Assembly: GCF_905163445.1 (NCBI RefSeq)
Contig: NC_053196.1
Coordinates: 16,951,501 to 17,015,500 of the forward strand
Source: Pararge aegeria
Lineage: Eukaryota > Arthropoda > Insecta > Lepidoptera > Nymphalidae
Direction: 5' to 3'
Length of the DNA stretch: 64,000 nucleotides
Shown here: in pieces, positions 21,279-30,524 of the stretch
How positions within the stretch are numbered: position 1 is the stretch's first letter
How the letters are laid out: the number at the start of each line of letters is the position of its first letter
Position numbers and translations under genes: made by a program
Notes under the pieces: generated by a model
What the model saw: the letters and a program-made list of their open reading frames with translations, nothing else
What the model was told of the DNA's origin: nothing
Databases searched by the model: none

Positions 21279-21495
21279 ACGGCCGATTGGCGCAGTGGAC
21301 AGCGACCCTGCTTTTTGAGTCCAAGGCCGTGGATTCCCACATCTGGAAAAGTATTTGTCTGATGAACATGAATGTGTCTACGTGTTTATCTGTAAATTAT
21401 AATATTCATTGAATCATCAGTCATCTTAGTTACAAGTTACGCTTACTTTGGGACTAGATGTGTTTATTGTTGTAGTATATTCATTTATTATTTAA
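21279..21495 (+). mobile_element. SINE family B copy
   Basis: Intact head 'acggccgattggcgcagtgg' and 'ccctgctttttgagtccaag', box B shortened (ccgtggattcccacatctgg), then the body and 'cttactttgggactagatgt' with a tattta-type tail. Confidence 0.88.
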
Positions 21496-21499
21496 TTGT

Positions 21500-22600
21500 T
21501 AAGAACTGAACCAGTCTAACTGCACGACTTTTAATTGTTTTGTTTATCACAATAGCTGCTATAACTAAGATAATTTTTATCACAGTTATAGTACCAAATG
21601 CGAAGTTTGAATCGCCTCATACTAAATATTTCTGTGCTTGATGCAGGGACATTATTACTACTATAGATATTGCTGAGGTGTTTTTCTGGTACGCAATCAG
21701 ATTCTTTGTTTTGATGAGCATAACCTAGCAACCAAATTAGCAACCATATTAAAGAAAGCTAATCGCAACCCGAGATCATTCTTACCCGGGCCAAAAGCGG
21801 TCTTTATAGATATACTTGATCGCTATAGGTGTTACCGATAAGAGTTGTCTCGATTTCTCCACGATCCCAACAAAAGAGGTAAACTTGATGACAATGATCC
21901 GCTTTGGAAGTAAAGTGTTTGAATAAGAAAAAAAAGTAAATAGAAAAATACAACCGAATTGAGAACCTCCTCCTGAGTATTGTATAACATACCAAGTGTA
22001 TTACGTACATTGGAAGTAGCTATGTAAAGAAGTACATGTAATAACAGCGACCTGTACTTTTTATTCAACGCCCTTTTAAGAAACCTTCTATGTTAACTAT
22101 TGCTTTGTCTGCGGTATATTTAAAAATAAAAATGTGTTCATTCAATCTCGTTACGAAATCGTGGTTAAACGAAAGCACTAGAATCCTATTAAAATCAGAG
22201 TCTTCCAAGAGGTTCTCTTGAGTTATTTTAATTAATATTTCCACCTTGTATTGGAATTAAACTCTACATTTTTAATTAGCGACAGACAAAAGAGTTGGAA
22301 AGTAATTAAGGGAAAATAAATAACTCTTAGCCGCCGCTCGCTTGTTACTTGTTTTAATACCATTCAACGGAAAATCCGATGTTATTTCCTGATTAATTAA
22401 AGAATATTAATATTTAACGCAAAGGATTGACCTAGTTTGATTGAATAAGTTTTGCGGTTATTTTATAGTCAGATATATGATCGGACTAGTAAGTTTATAT
22501 TCATAAGAGAAAAGGGCTTAGAGCTTAGATCCTCTACGTTAGTGTAACAAAAATTATGATAACATTAGTGGTTCGAATCTCGGCTTACCTTTCGGGAGGA
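21500..22600. other. no gene or repeat recognised
   Basis: AT-rich sequence; open frames of 60-80 codons here have no recognisable domain. Confidence 0.4.
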
Positions 22601-22604
22601 ACGA

Positions 22605-22835
22605 CTTCGATCCTTGGCACGCATTTCTAACTTTTCGAAGTTATGTGCAATGTATATAGTTTGTAATGTATTTATTTAAGCAGTTAACAGTGTAGCTTAT
22701 CTGCATACCTGAGAGTTTTGCATAATATTTTCAAAGGCTTAACATCCACACCTGGCCCGCGGTGTGGACTTATGGTCTATACCCATCTCGAGAGGAGACC
22801 CGTGCCATGGTAGGTCCGCAAATGACAATGATGTA
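22605..22835 (+). mobile_element. SINE family A copy, strongly diverged
   Basis: 'cttcgatccttggcacgcat' with 'tcgaagttatgtgcaatg', 'gcatacctgagagttttgca' and 'gaggagacccgtgccatggt'. An extra head-like piece (ggttcgaatctcggc) lies upstream at 22571. Confidence 0.75.
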
Positions 22836-23057
22836 TCATTGCCAGTAATAATAATGCTTTTAATAATATATCTATGCCGAATGCATAAAGTGCTCTTAAA
22901 AACACTAGAAAGAAGGTATTAAATCTGATTTTTCTATTAAAATATAGATATAAGCGTGGTTTCTTGGAAAAAGTACAACTTGTAGAAAGCTTTCAAATTA
23001 TTTTATCAAAATGTTGCTATGTTAACGAGAAGAACCTTTGTTTAAAAGTTGTATTGC

Positions 23058-23344
23058 AGCATCATCATCACATCAACCCATTGCAGCCCACTACGGAGCA
23101 CGGGTCTCCTACTACAATGAGAAGGGGTTAGTCCACCACACTGGCCCAGTGCAGATTGGTGGACTTCACACCCCTTTAAGAACATTGTATAGAACTCTCA
23201 GGCATGCAGGTGTTCTCACGATGTTTTCCTTCACCGTTGAAGCAAGTGATATTTTAATTACTTAAAACGCACATACATAGAAAAGTGAGAGGGGCGTGCT
23301 GGGATTAAATTCGGGCCCCCGAAAGTGAAGTCGAGCTTCTACTC
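23058..23344 (-). mobile_element. SINE family A copy
   Basis: Minus strand from the (CAT)n tail 'catcatcatcacatcaaccc' through 'tgttttccttcaccgttgaa' to 'cccgaaagtgaagtcgagct' at the head. Only the first few head bases are lost. Confidence 0.92.
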
Positions 23345-23349
23345 GTTTC

Positions 23350-24340
23350 TTTAAAAGAAAAAAAAAGAAAAAGTACGCTTTTAGTTAGTACAATAATTTG
23401 GAAAAAATTCAGTTTCATAGAATATTCTTTTTTTGAAATATACTTACTAAAGTCAAGTCAACCAACGAAAAATTATTACTCGTAGAGGCAAAGTCATGTT
23501 ATGGCCCTTAAAAGTATATACCCATTTTCATTCACAGGGGTTATATCACGGTCAATGGAAATGTCTTAAGAAAATGCTGAATAGAATAGAATTTGTAGAA
23601 AAATCTCATCTAAAGAAATGTGATCTGGGGCGGAACAATTGTCCTTCATTGAAATCTGTGTTTGACATCCACAGCTTGCAGGGTTGCCAACACTCACTAA
23701 AACTTCAATCACTTAAAATAAAAATAAAAAACGAGAAAATAAATATACTTCATCAAAGAAGTCACTAATGCGTTTATATATTTGAAGAAATGTGTTAATT
23801 AAACGTTGCTATTAAAATAATTATTATATGAAATAATGGTTGGAAGACGTAGTTAATGAATTCAAAATTATTTGAAACTACAGATTTTTGGAAGTGAATA
23901 ATCGAGTCATACCTGGGACATCAAAGCTCGCTTATCGCCATGCTAGAGAAGCGATATTTTAAAAAGAAATATATTTATTTTATTTTAGAACGCAGCCCTG
24001 AATATTACTGATCACAACAACAGGTGAGCTCTTATTGCTATCACAACAAAGAAGCTATTTTTCATCACCATACTTTGGGCTATACAACTCTTTAACATAG
24101 TTTACTAATCCTACAGTAGTTCAGAAACTGCATTGTGGAATTTGTAAAAGCATTTGCTACAACTCAAGACAACTGGACAAATCCGTACGTATTAACTTAT
24201 ACGCCACACCAAACACATCTTCCGAATACAGTCACACAAGCGAGCACATCTAAGAGTGTGTTTGGTAGAGTTGCGTGTTTGTGACATTTTTCAATAAATA
24301 AATTTATGCATAATATTATATTTATATATATGTATTTATC
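23350..24340. other. no gene or repeat recognised
   Basis: AT-rich. A 90-codon frame at 23496-23768 has no recognisable domain and is probably chance. Confidence 0.4.
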
Positions 24341-24342
24341 AT

Positions 24343-24740
24343 ATATCTAAAGGAAACAGAAAACGAGCCGGACCTAAATCTAAATGGGCAGACGAAATCT
24401 GCAGGATAGCCGGGACAGACTGGGTAAAGAAAGCCTCGCAACGAGGATCCCGGAAAGTGGTTACCCGTAAGGGGTTCCTATCCACACATGACAAATAACA
24501 CAATAAATGAAATATAATAATAATATCAATAATAAGTTATAATAATACGACGAAAATACTACGACAAAAACATATATATATAACTGTGATAATATAAAGA
24601 TATTAAGTAAAAAAATATATATATATATATTTATATTAACATAAAAACATGAAACTTATGCTGAGTAAATGCACGGTAATAAAAATTAACTTTGGTCAAG
24701 AAGACTTAAAAAAAAAAAATCAATGTAAATTTTATATATT
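24343..24740 (+). mobile_element. C-terminus and 3' tail of an endonuclease-reverse transcriptase LINE
   Basis: The frame 24343-24498 reads 'RKRAGPKSKWADEICRIAG' followed by 'TDWVKKASQRGSRK' and a stop. This resembles the conserved last part of endonuclease-reverse transcriptases ('R...GRP..RW.D.I...AG..W...A.DR..W'). The usual Trp after the basic pair is lost. The 3' untranslated part begins 'gacaaataacacaataaatg', which is repeated at 60.51 kb. The element is heavily 5'-truncated. Confidence 0.8.
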
Positions 24741-24813
24741 TGTGATGAGAAATAAATGGCTTTTTTATTTATTTATTATATATAGATAAGAATACAAACC
24801 TTTTCGCTATCTA

Positions 24814-24840
24814 CTATTGACTATTGACTATTGACTATTG
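24814..24840 (+). repeat. (CTATTGA)n minisatellite
   Basis: Nearly four exact 7-bp units. Confidence 0.9.
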
Positions 24841-24888
24841 TTACTGAAGTTAAACCTATTTATCAATTTACCTTGAATTGAAGTTATT

Positions 24889-25206
24889 CACCATCATCAT
24901 CATGATATCAACCCATTACCGGCCCACTACAGGGCACGGGTCTTCTCCCACAAGGAGAAGGGGTTAAGGCCGTAGTTCACCACGCTGGACCAGTGATTGA
25001 TCGACTCCACACGCCTTTCAGAACATTATAGAGAACTCTCAGGCATGCAGGTTTCTTACGATTTTTTCCTTCACCGTTGAAGCAAGCCATATTTTAATTT
25101 CTTAAAACACACAAAACTTAAAAAGGAGGGGGGGGTGCTGGGATTCGAACTCGGCCCCCCCAAAAGTGAAGTCGAGCTCCTACCCACTGGGCTATCACCG
25201 CTTTGA
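24889..25206 (-). mobile_element. SINE family A copy, full length
   Basis: Runs from the (CAT)n tail 'catcatcatcatgatatcaa' to the complete head 'gggctatcaccgctttgagt'. Box B region 'gctgggattcgaactcggcc' is intact. Best-preserved minus-strand member of the family. Confidence 0.93.
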
Positions 25207-25209
25207 GTG

Positions 25210-25540
25210 ATTGAAGTTATTATATTATTATTGTAATATCATTCATTCGTGTAAGTGCAAATGATATTGGGCACTATTTATCAGGCATTTTACAAAGTTT
25301 AATTTTACTTGGCCTTAATTTTTTTAGGATTTCAATCACAAGAGAACACGTATCTAATAATCATTCAGTAACAAACAAGTTTTTTTCTTTATTCTTTCCC
25401 ATAAGGACAAGAAAGACATATAACCGTACAGCCATTAATAAAAAACCTGTTATAATAAAACATTTTTTATTTTCAGAATTACATTATATAACAATAATAT
25501 TTCTTCCTGATAAACTTATTATGTACAAAAGTTATTACAT
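25210..25540. other. no gene recognised
   Basis: AT-rich filler. Confidence 0.35.
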
Positions 25541-25541
25541 C

Positions 25542-25909
25542 CCTACCAATATTATAAATGTGAATGTAAGTTTGTTTGTTACCCTTTCACGCAAAAACTA
25601 CTTAACCGATCCTCATGAAACTTTGTACACATATTCTTGGAAGTGTTAGAAGTAATATAGGATACTTTTCATCCCGACATTAAACTGGGTTCTTTTGGGA
25701 GAGGGGATGAAAGTGTTTGACGATTTATACCATAGCTCCGACAAATTATAACCGATTTAAATAATTATTTCTGTACTCTAGCAGCAAACCTGTCATTCAA
25801 GGCTTAGCGATACTGAGTAATTTAATTTTTTTTAGAACTACAACGAAATTTAATAACCACATCAGAAAACAAAATCAAACGCAGACGAAGTCGCGGGCAA
25901 CAGCTAGTA
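25542..25909 (+). mobile_element. Helitron-like non-autonomous element, complete-looking
   Basis: Starts 'tccctaccaatattataaat' after an A and ends 'gtcgcgggcaacagctag' before a T. The TC...CTAG ends inserted between A and T match the Helitron rule. The interior has no ORF. The minus-strand element at 6.56-6.98 kb is a diverged relative. Confidence 0.72.
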
Positions 25910-25984
25910 AAATATATTTGATTCTCTTGCGAGTGCAAAGTGTGAGATTGTCTAGCTAGGTTTAAGTATTGGATTGCTTTAATG

Positions 25985-26086
25985 TTAACTACGATTTATA
26001 TGGTATAAAAGTAGCGCCATCTAGTCACAATACTGGGAAACCGTACTGTCCCTAGATGGCGTTATTTTGATATACATCGTAGTTAA
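25985..26086. mobile_element. 102-bp MITE with about 38-bp imperfect terminal inverted repeats
   Basis: Left 'ttaactacgatttatatggt' ... 'gcgccatctag'; right 'ctagatggcg' ... 'tatacatcgtagttaa'. Both ends are TTAA, which could be a piggyBac-type TTAA target. The flanks also read TAATG on both sides (25980-25984 and 26087-26091), an alternative 5-bp duplication. Confidence 0.85.
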
Positions 26087-26367
26087 TAATGCAAACCAAG
26101 AAAGCATCGTACAGCTTCTCAATTTAAAAGTGACGTTGTCAGTGTAGTGTGTCGAACAAAAAGAGCACCGAAAACCGGGTAGTCAGATTCTGCCCGTGAC
26201 ATCCTACTTGATATCTCGACAAGTCCAAAATATTATCGTGGTATATATTAAGAAATCATAGTTAACTTTCAAGTGATCGAATAACTAAACGTAGGTAGTA
26301 CATCTGACAACTAGCACTGTGATCTGATTTTATGACCTGCCAAAAGTAGTAAAAGTTCAGAAGTCTG

Positions 26368-26375
26368 TATATAAG
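26368..26375 (+). promoter_or_regulatory. TATA box candidate
   Basis: TATATAAG sits 94 bp upstream of the ATG at 26462 and opens a stretch that turns GC-rich (ctgcgcggtatcgag...gcggtgcggtgcgg). A start site would be expected near 26395-26402; no strong initiator is visible there. Confidence 0.35.
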
Positions 26376-26461
26376 CTAAACTGCGCGGTATCGAGTGTTG
26401 CATCGGCGCGGTGCGGTGCGGTTGGGTGTTTTGAGGAGGATAATAATTGCAACTTGGGCGC

Positions 26462-26557
26462 ATGTTCAAGTGGAATCCACCCCCGCTGACGAGCCCTATA
26501 CTACCTGCCTTCGTAATACTTCTGTCTGTTGTCGTGCAATGTGAACGAAACTATTGA
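26462..26557 (+). CDS. candidate first coding exon with a signal-peptide-like sequence
   Basis: ATG at 26462 opens a short frame: a few polar residues and prolines (MFKWNPPPLTSP), then a strongly hydrophobic stretch 'ILPAFVILLSVVVQC' and 'ERNY' before a stop at 26555-26557. The layout fits a cleaved signal peptide on a first exon. A possible splice donor AAT|GTGAAC at 26540/26541 would end the coding part after residue 26 plus one base. A TATA box lies upstream and the 5' part is GC-rich. No downstream exon is identified in the window, so the protein cannot be named. Chance is possible because the frame is only 31 codons. Confidence 0.35.
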   Translation: MFKWNPPPLTSPILPAFVILLSVVVQCERNY

Positions 26558-26559
26558 CT

Positions 26560-27210
26560 GTGTTATATATTAATTATTAATTAATTAATAGTAGTTTATA
26601 CAACTGTTGTATAATAAGGTGTATTGAGACGGGTGTGGGTTTATCAAAACGCGAAGCCGAGTGTGACACACACACATACACAATCTTAAAACGCTTCGTC
26701 GTTTGACGTTAAGCTGTTTTAAATTATTAACAAACCACTAAGAGGAGTTTAACTGAAATCCTACTTATAACAAACGAATTTTTGGGGTACAATGTAGCCA
26801 ATGTGGATCCACTGTTGTTTATAATCCAATTTTTTCTATTTCCGGCTTTTCTACTGCAATGCTTATATATCGCAGCGTTAATAACTGCGCAAATATGAGG
26901 TGGGTTTACAACACTAATAAATCCCATAACCATATTACTGAATGTTAGTTTATCGATTTCACGATTCTTCTGATCTAATATTTTAGCAGAAATCAAATAT
27001 TTTCTTAAATTCTTACCAAGATTTCACTTTGTTCCCTATAGAGTGCATTAGTTGATGAAAAAAAAAACCGATATTGTATTCAACTGTTACTATTGTTCCT
27101 TTAACAAAAGGTGTGATACCTTTAAGGTAACAAAACGACGTTACGGAAGAAGGGTGATGTTTTGCGGGACATTTTTACGCATTTATTCATACCCTATAGA
27201 TACACATCTC
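26560..27210. other. no gene recognised; possible intron
   Basis: AT-rich, with a short CA run at 26668-26680. It would be intronic if the exon at 26462 is real. Confidence 0.3.
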
Positions 27211-27212
27211 GA

Positions 27213-27460
27213 AAAGCGGTGATGCCTAGTAGTAAGAACCTTACGACTCAGTTGTATTTCGGGCTTCAACTTTTTGGAGTAATAACTTTTATGCAATTAA
27301 ATATTACTTGCTTCAACAGTAAAGAAAAACATACTGCCTGTGTGTTCTCCGTAATATTTTCAATGGTGTGTGAAGTCTAAAAATCTAAATTTGGCCATTG
27401 AGGTGGACTACGGCACTAACCCTCCTTATCCTGACCCGTGCCCAGTATTGGGTTGAATGG
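27213..27460 (+). mobile_element. SINE family A copy, diverged
   Basis: Head 'aaaagcggtgatgcctagta', middle 'tacttgcttcaacagtaaag', then 'gaggtggactacggcactaa' and 'gacccgtgcccagtattggg'. Confidence 0.78.
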
Positions 27461-27464
27461 TAAA

Positions 27465-28195
27465 CCACCTTTTAATATAGGTATAATCGTACTCATAAAA
27501 ACCCATAACCTTATGTATACATGCTATGTATACATGCACTTTAATCAAGCTCCAATTTCGTCATGGATTACGAATTTGAAAGCCAAGTATCCAACCAAAA
27601 TGATAAGGCACAACAGGCTGTCAGAATCCAGCCACTTGTAACCGAAATCGGTTATGATAATGGAAATTCTCCTTTGTTCATAAAAATCTGTCATCTAAAG
27701 ATCAAAGATAAAGATGCGGACCTGAACTAAGTTTAACAACCTAATAGAAAAATCTCAAAGTCGATTGTCAACAGCGGGGGGGTGTGACAGCAAATATGGA
27801 AGACAACTCTAAATTCCCTCTGTGTGCTTCGAGGAAATTTGATTTGTCCGCAAACTAAATAAATCCAGAGAAACTCGCGGTGGAAATGTTCAACAAACGG
27901 TGAGACCACACTTTAGACTTTTTGTTTGAAAACTCTTATGTCGTGTTCGACAGAGTAACAATACTGAGAACAGAACGCGCGCAAAGAAATTAGAGACATA
28001 ATATATTTCGGCAATTTGTACTATTGTTCTATTTAATAATATTATAATTACATTATAAACTATATAACGTAGATATTAGAATAAATATAATAACAAATAT
28101 AAAATCTACAATGAGTAATCATAAGTCATTATATAAAATAAATACTCACCGTTCGTCAAAAAGCCCCGGGTTATATATTATTCCGAAAAATTTTA
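27465..28195. other. no gene or repeat recognised
   Basis: AT-rich and apparently unique. Confidence 0.35.
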
Positions 28196-28196
28196 A

Positions 28197-28270
28197 AAGC
28201 GTGTCGGGGCTCAAAGCAGTCCCCCGAAAAGGAAACCGAAGCTCTAACCACTTGGCTACTATTAACGCTG
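28197..28270 (-). mobile_element. SINE family A, head-only fragment
   Basis: Minus-strand tRNA-like head: 'ctctaaccacttggctacta' (box A side) and 'gtcggggctcaaagcagtcc' (box B side). Confidence 0.65.
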
Positions 28271-28349
28271 GATGTTTAATGGTGTTACCATTAGTTTGTC
28301 TCACTACATAAAATTGAGCACTGAGACCGCCATGGCCGTGGTCGCTAAC

Positions 28350-28610
28350 AATGGGTCATAAAAAGGTTCAGAGCGAGCGATGAAAAAAGCTAGGAGTATC
28401 TCTACGTGATAAAATCGGCAATGAGGAGATCCGTAAAAAAACTAGAGTTGGAAGTTGGGGACCCATGGTGTTGGAGTGGCTTGATGGATCAATCCCCAAC
28501 TAGGGGGGACAGACGACATCAAACGAGTAAAGGGCAAGCGGCCCAGACCTGTACCCAACAGTGGACGTCAATCAGTTGAAGTGGTGATGATCGTGATGAA
28601 CGCCGATGCG
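28350..28610 (+). mobile_element. C-terminal fragment of an endonuclease-reverse transcriptase LINE
   Basis: Frames broken by indels read 'SLRDKIGNEEIRKKTRV' (28396-28446), 'WGPMVLEW' (28465-28488), 'TDDIKRV' near 28510 and 'TCTQQWTSIS' with a stop near 28575. The order matches the end of endonuclease-reverse transcriptases. An ATG-type tail (gtggtgatgatcgtgatgaa) follows. Confidence 0.82.
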
Positions 28611-28621
28611 TGAATTTAGGA

Positions 28622-28802
28622 GACCCTACCCACAAAGACGTGCTGCTTAGGGATTTAGTGTTCCAGTGCGATGTCGTATAAAAACCGACTAACTGGTATG
28701 ACTACCATACTCTCTAACTGGTTAGCCCGCTACCATCTTAGCCATCTGCAATCTCACTAACCACCTACGTGGTGTTTAGTGAGATTGCAGTCCAGGGCTA
28801 AA
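28622..28802 (+). mobile_element. SINE family D copy (3' part)
   Basis: 'ccctacccacaaagacgtgc', 'ttccagtgcgatgtcgtata', 'gttagcccgctaccatctta' and the tail ending 'gtgagattgcagtccagggc'. The tail forms a 15-bp-armed perfect hairpin (28746-28790). Confidence 0.85.
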
Positions 28803-28804
28803 CG

Positions 28805-30025
28805 GTATGACGTAGTTTTAGTGGTACCAACATTCTCTTTTTACAGAGATTACGAGCACGGAAGGCAGACCTGTAGGATCATATTATTCTTTAAGCTTAC
28901 GAGTTTAAGAGATTTATTCCAACTTACTTCAAGAATATATGACACCTTTTTTAGACCCATTAGTGACGTTACTTATTGGGTGTTCTACACCTACTCGTAT
29001 AATATTAGAGACGACATTAAATCGTGCAAAAAATCGTAAGTGTGCACATTAAAAAGCGTCCGCGGAGAAAATGTTCAGAATAATAGAAATAATGCCAGTT
29101 ATTGTTTTACTCTGGGCGAGGATTTGCTAAATTGCTGGGGCGTTTTTATTCCCTTGTTCTTCAATCTATTCGGTGCTTTCGTTTGCCGTAACAATTTCGT
29201 ACTCGGCTTTATTTAATGGCTGTAACTCTGATATATCCAGATATCAAACAAAAAGATGAATTACGCCTTTGTATTATAAATCCTGTTTATTTTCGAGGAT
29301 CAAGTTTTTTAAAAATATATTTCTGAGAAATACGATTTAATGAGCGTGAGTTAAGCCTTATAAATAAATCCGATACTATTGTCTGGTTGTTTAAAATATA
29401 CAGAACAAACCCTTGTTTTTCAGGCTGTATATTATGCGCGATATTCTTCCTAATTTTATTAATTTTGTAGTATTTTTTCCTGGCACATTCAATTGCGGCC
29501 TTTGTATAAGGGTAATATTTTTTTTTTCTCACAAAATTAAATGTGAGTCTCTTTGTCTGTTTGTTTCCTAAGCTTTATTGTTAAACAGATTAAGTTATCG
29601 ATTACAATTGGGTTTAATATAAAATTTAAAAAATTATAATAATCTAACGAGAAGTTTCAGAGTTCAGTGCGTTTTAACAAATACATTTCCATCCCGTTGG
29701 GGGCAATACCAATATCATTTTTATCGGTAGGTATAACTTGAAAAATGTCGGACTTTGGTGTAGGTGTCGCCATGTGTCCATCAACCTAAGCCTAGAAAAG
29801 CCACCAGAATTAAGCAAGGCGGTAGCTTTTCCCCGAGCTAGCTCAGTTTCAAAAAGCTCTAAAACTATTTAAAAAATTGTGCCGTTTTAATAAGGGCGAA
29901 CGTTTGGCAACCATGTCTGTCATCCAAGTTGCTTAGTACGGGGACAGCGCAGACACAAAATGCTGTCAACTAAAAATCTGTCAGGGCATTTTAAGGCCAG
30001 TGACAAACTAGGTAACTAGTTCGTG
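28805..30025. other. no gene recognised
   Basis: 29040-29220 is GC-balanced unique sequence; the rest is AT-rich. Frames of 80-86 codons at 28779-29039 and 29287-29532 have no recognisable domain. Confidence 0.4.
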
Positions 30026-30047
30026 TAGAGGTAGCAGACAGACGGGC

Positions 30048-30100
30048 TCAGTGTGATCGGCGAGATTTATCAGTCTGGGCGCGGACAGTGACGGACGCAG
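30048..30100 (+). promoter_or_regulatory. candidate transcription start with initiator and strong splice donor
   Basis: TCAGT at 30048-30052 matches the arthropod initiator, with a second TCAGT at 30070-30074. The sequence is GC-rich for this genome, and at 30100/30101 there is a strong donor ACGCAG|GTGAGT. Together they look like a short non-coding first exon. No TATA box is obvious. Confidence 0.35.
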
Positions 30101-30113
30101 GTGAGTGCGCCGG

Positions 30114-30323
30114 ATGGAGGATCAGGGCGCGACTGACGCCGGACACACGGCCGATGCTGGCGGTGATTTATTGAGGACACTGATGTCCGGGGCTGTGTAT
30201 CTGTGTGATTTAGTTTGCTGCTCCGTTAATCTAGTTAGCAAGTATACGGGTTTCAGGGATAACATTTTTAGGTACTTACTTTTCGTGTTTCGAAATTCTC
30301 AGTACCAGAACGAAGTTTTTTAG
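30114..30323 (+). CDS. unrecognised 69-codon ORF
   Basis: The ATG at 30114 opens MEDQGATDAGHTADAGGD, a charged, GC-rich start, followed by a Cys/Val-rich patch 'VYLCDLVCCSVNLVS' and an aromatic-rich end; stop at 30321-30323. It starts only 13 bases after the strong splice donor, so it would be read only if the donor is not used. I do not recognise it; it may be chance. Confidence 0.2.
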   Translation: MEDQGATDAGHTADAGGDLLRTLMSGAVYLCDLVCCSVNLVSKYTGFRDNIFRYLLFVFRNSQYQNEVF

Positions 30324-30356
30324 AAGCTCTGGGCTTAGCTCGGGGAAGCAGTGGAA

Positions 30357-30520
30357 GCATGTAATTACAGGCATATGATGCTTAACACCTACGCCACAGG
30401 TTGATGGACACAGAGCTGCCCTTTGTACGATGTGTTCTTGCATCCCCGGCGAAGTGTTGCTTTGTTCATAGGCGATAGCTTTCACTTAACATCAGGTCGT
30501 CCATCAATTATTATTTAAAA
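30357..30520 (-). mobile_element. repeat family E copy
   Basis: Minus strand: 'gcttaacacctacgccacag', 'gttgatggacacagagctgc', 'tgttcataggcgatagcttt' and 'cttaacatcaggtcgtccat' align with the reverse complement of the 48.0 kb copy. Confidence 0.8.
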
Positions 30521-30524
30521 AAAG

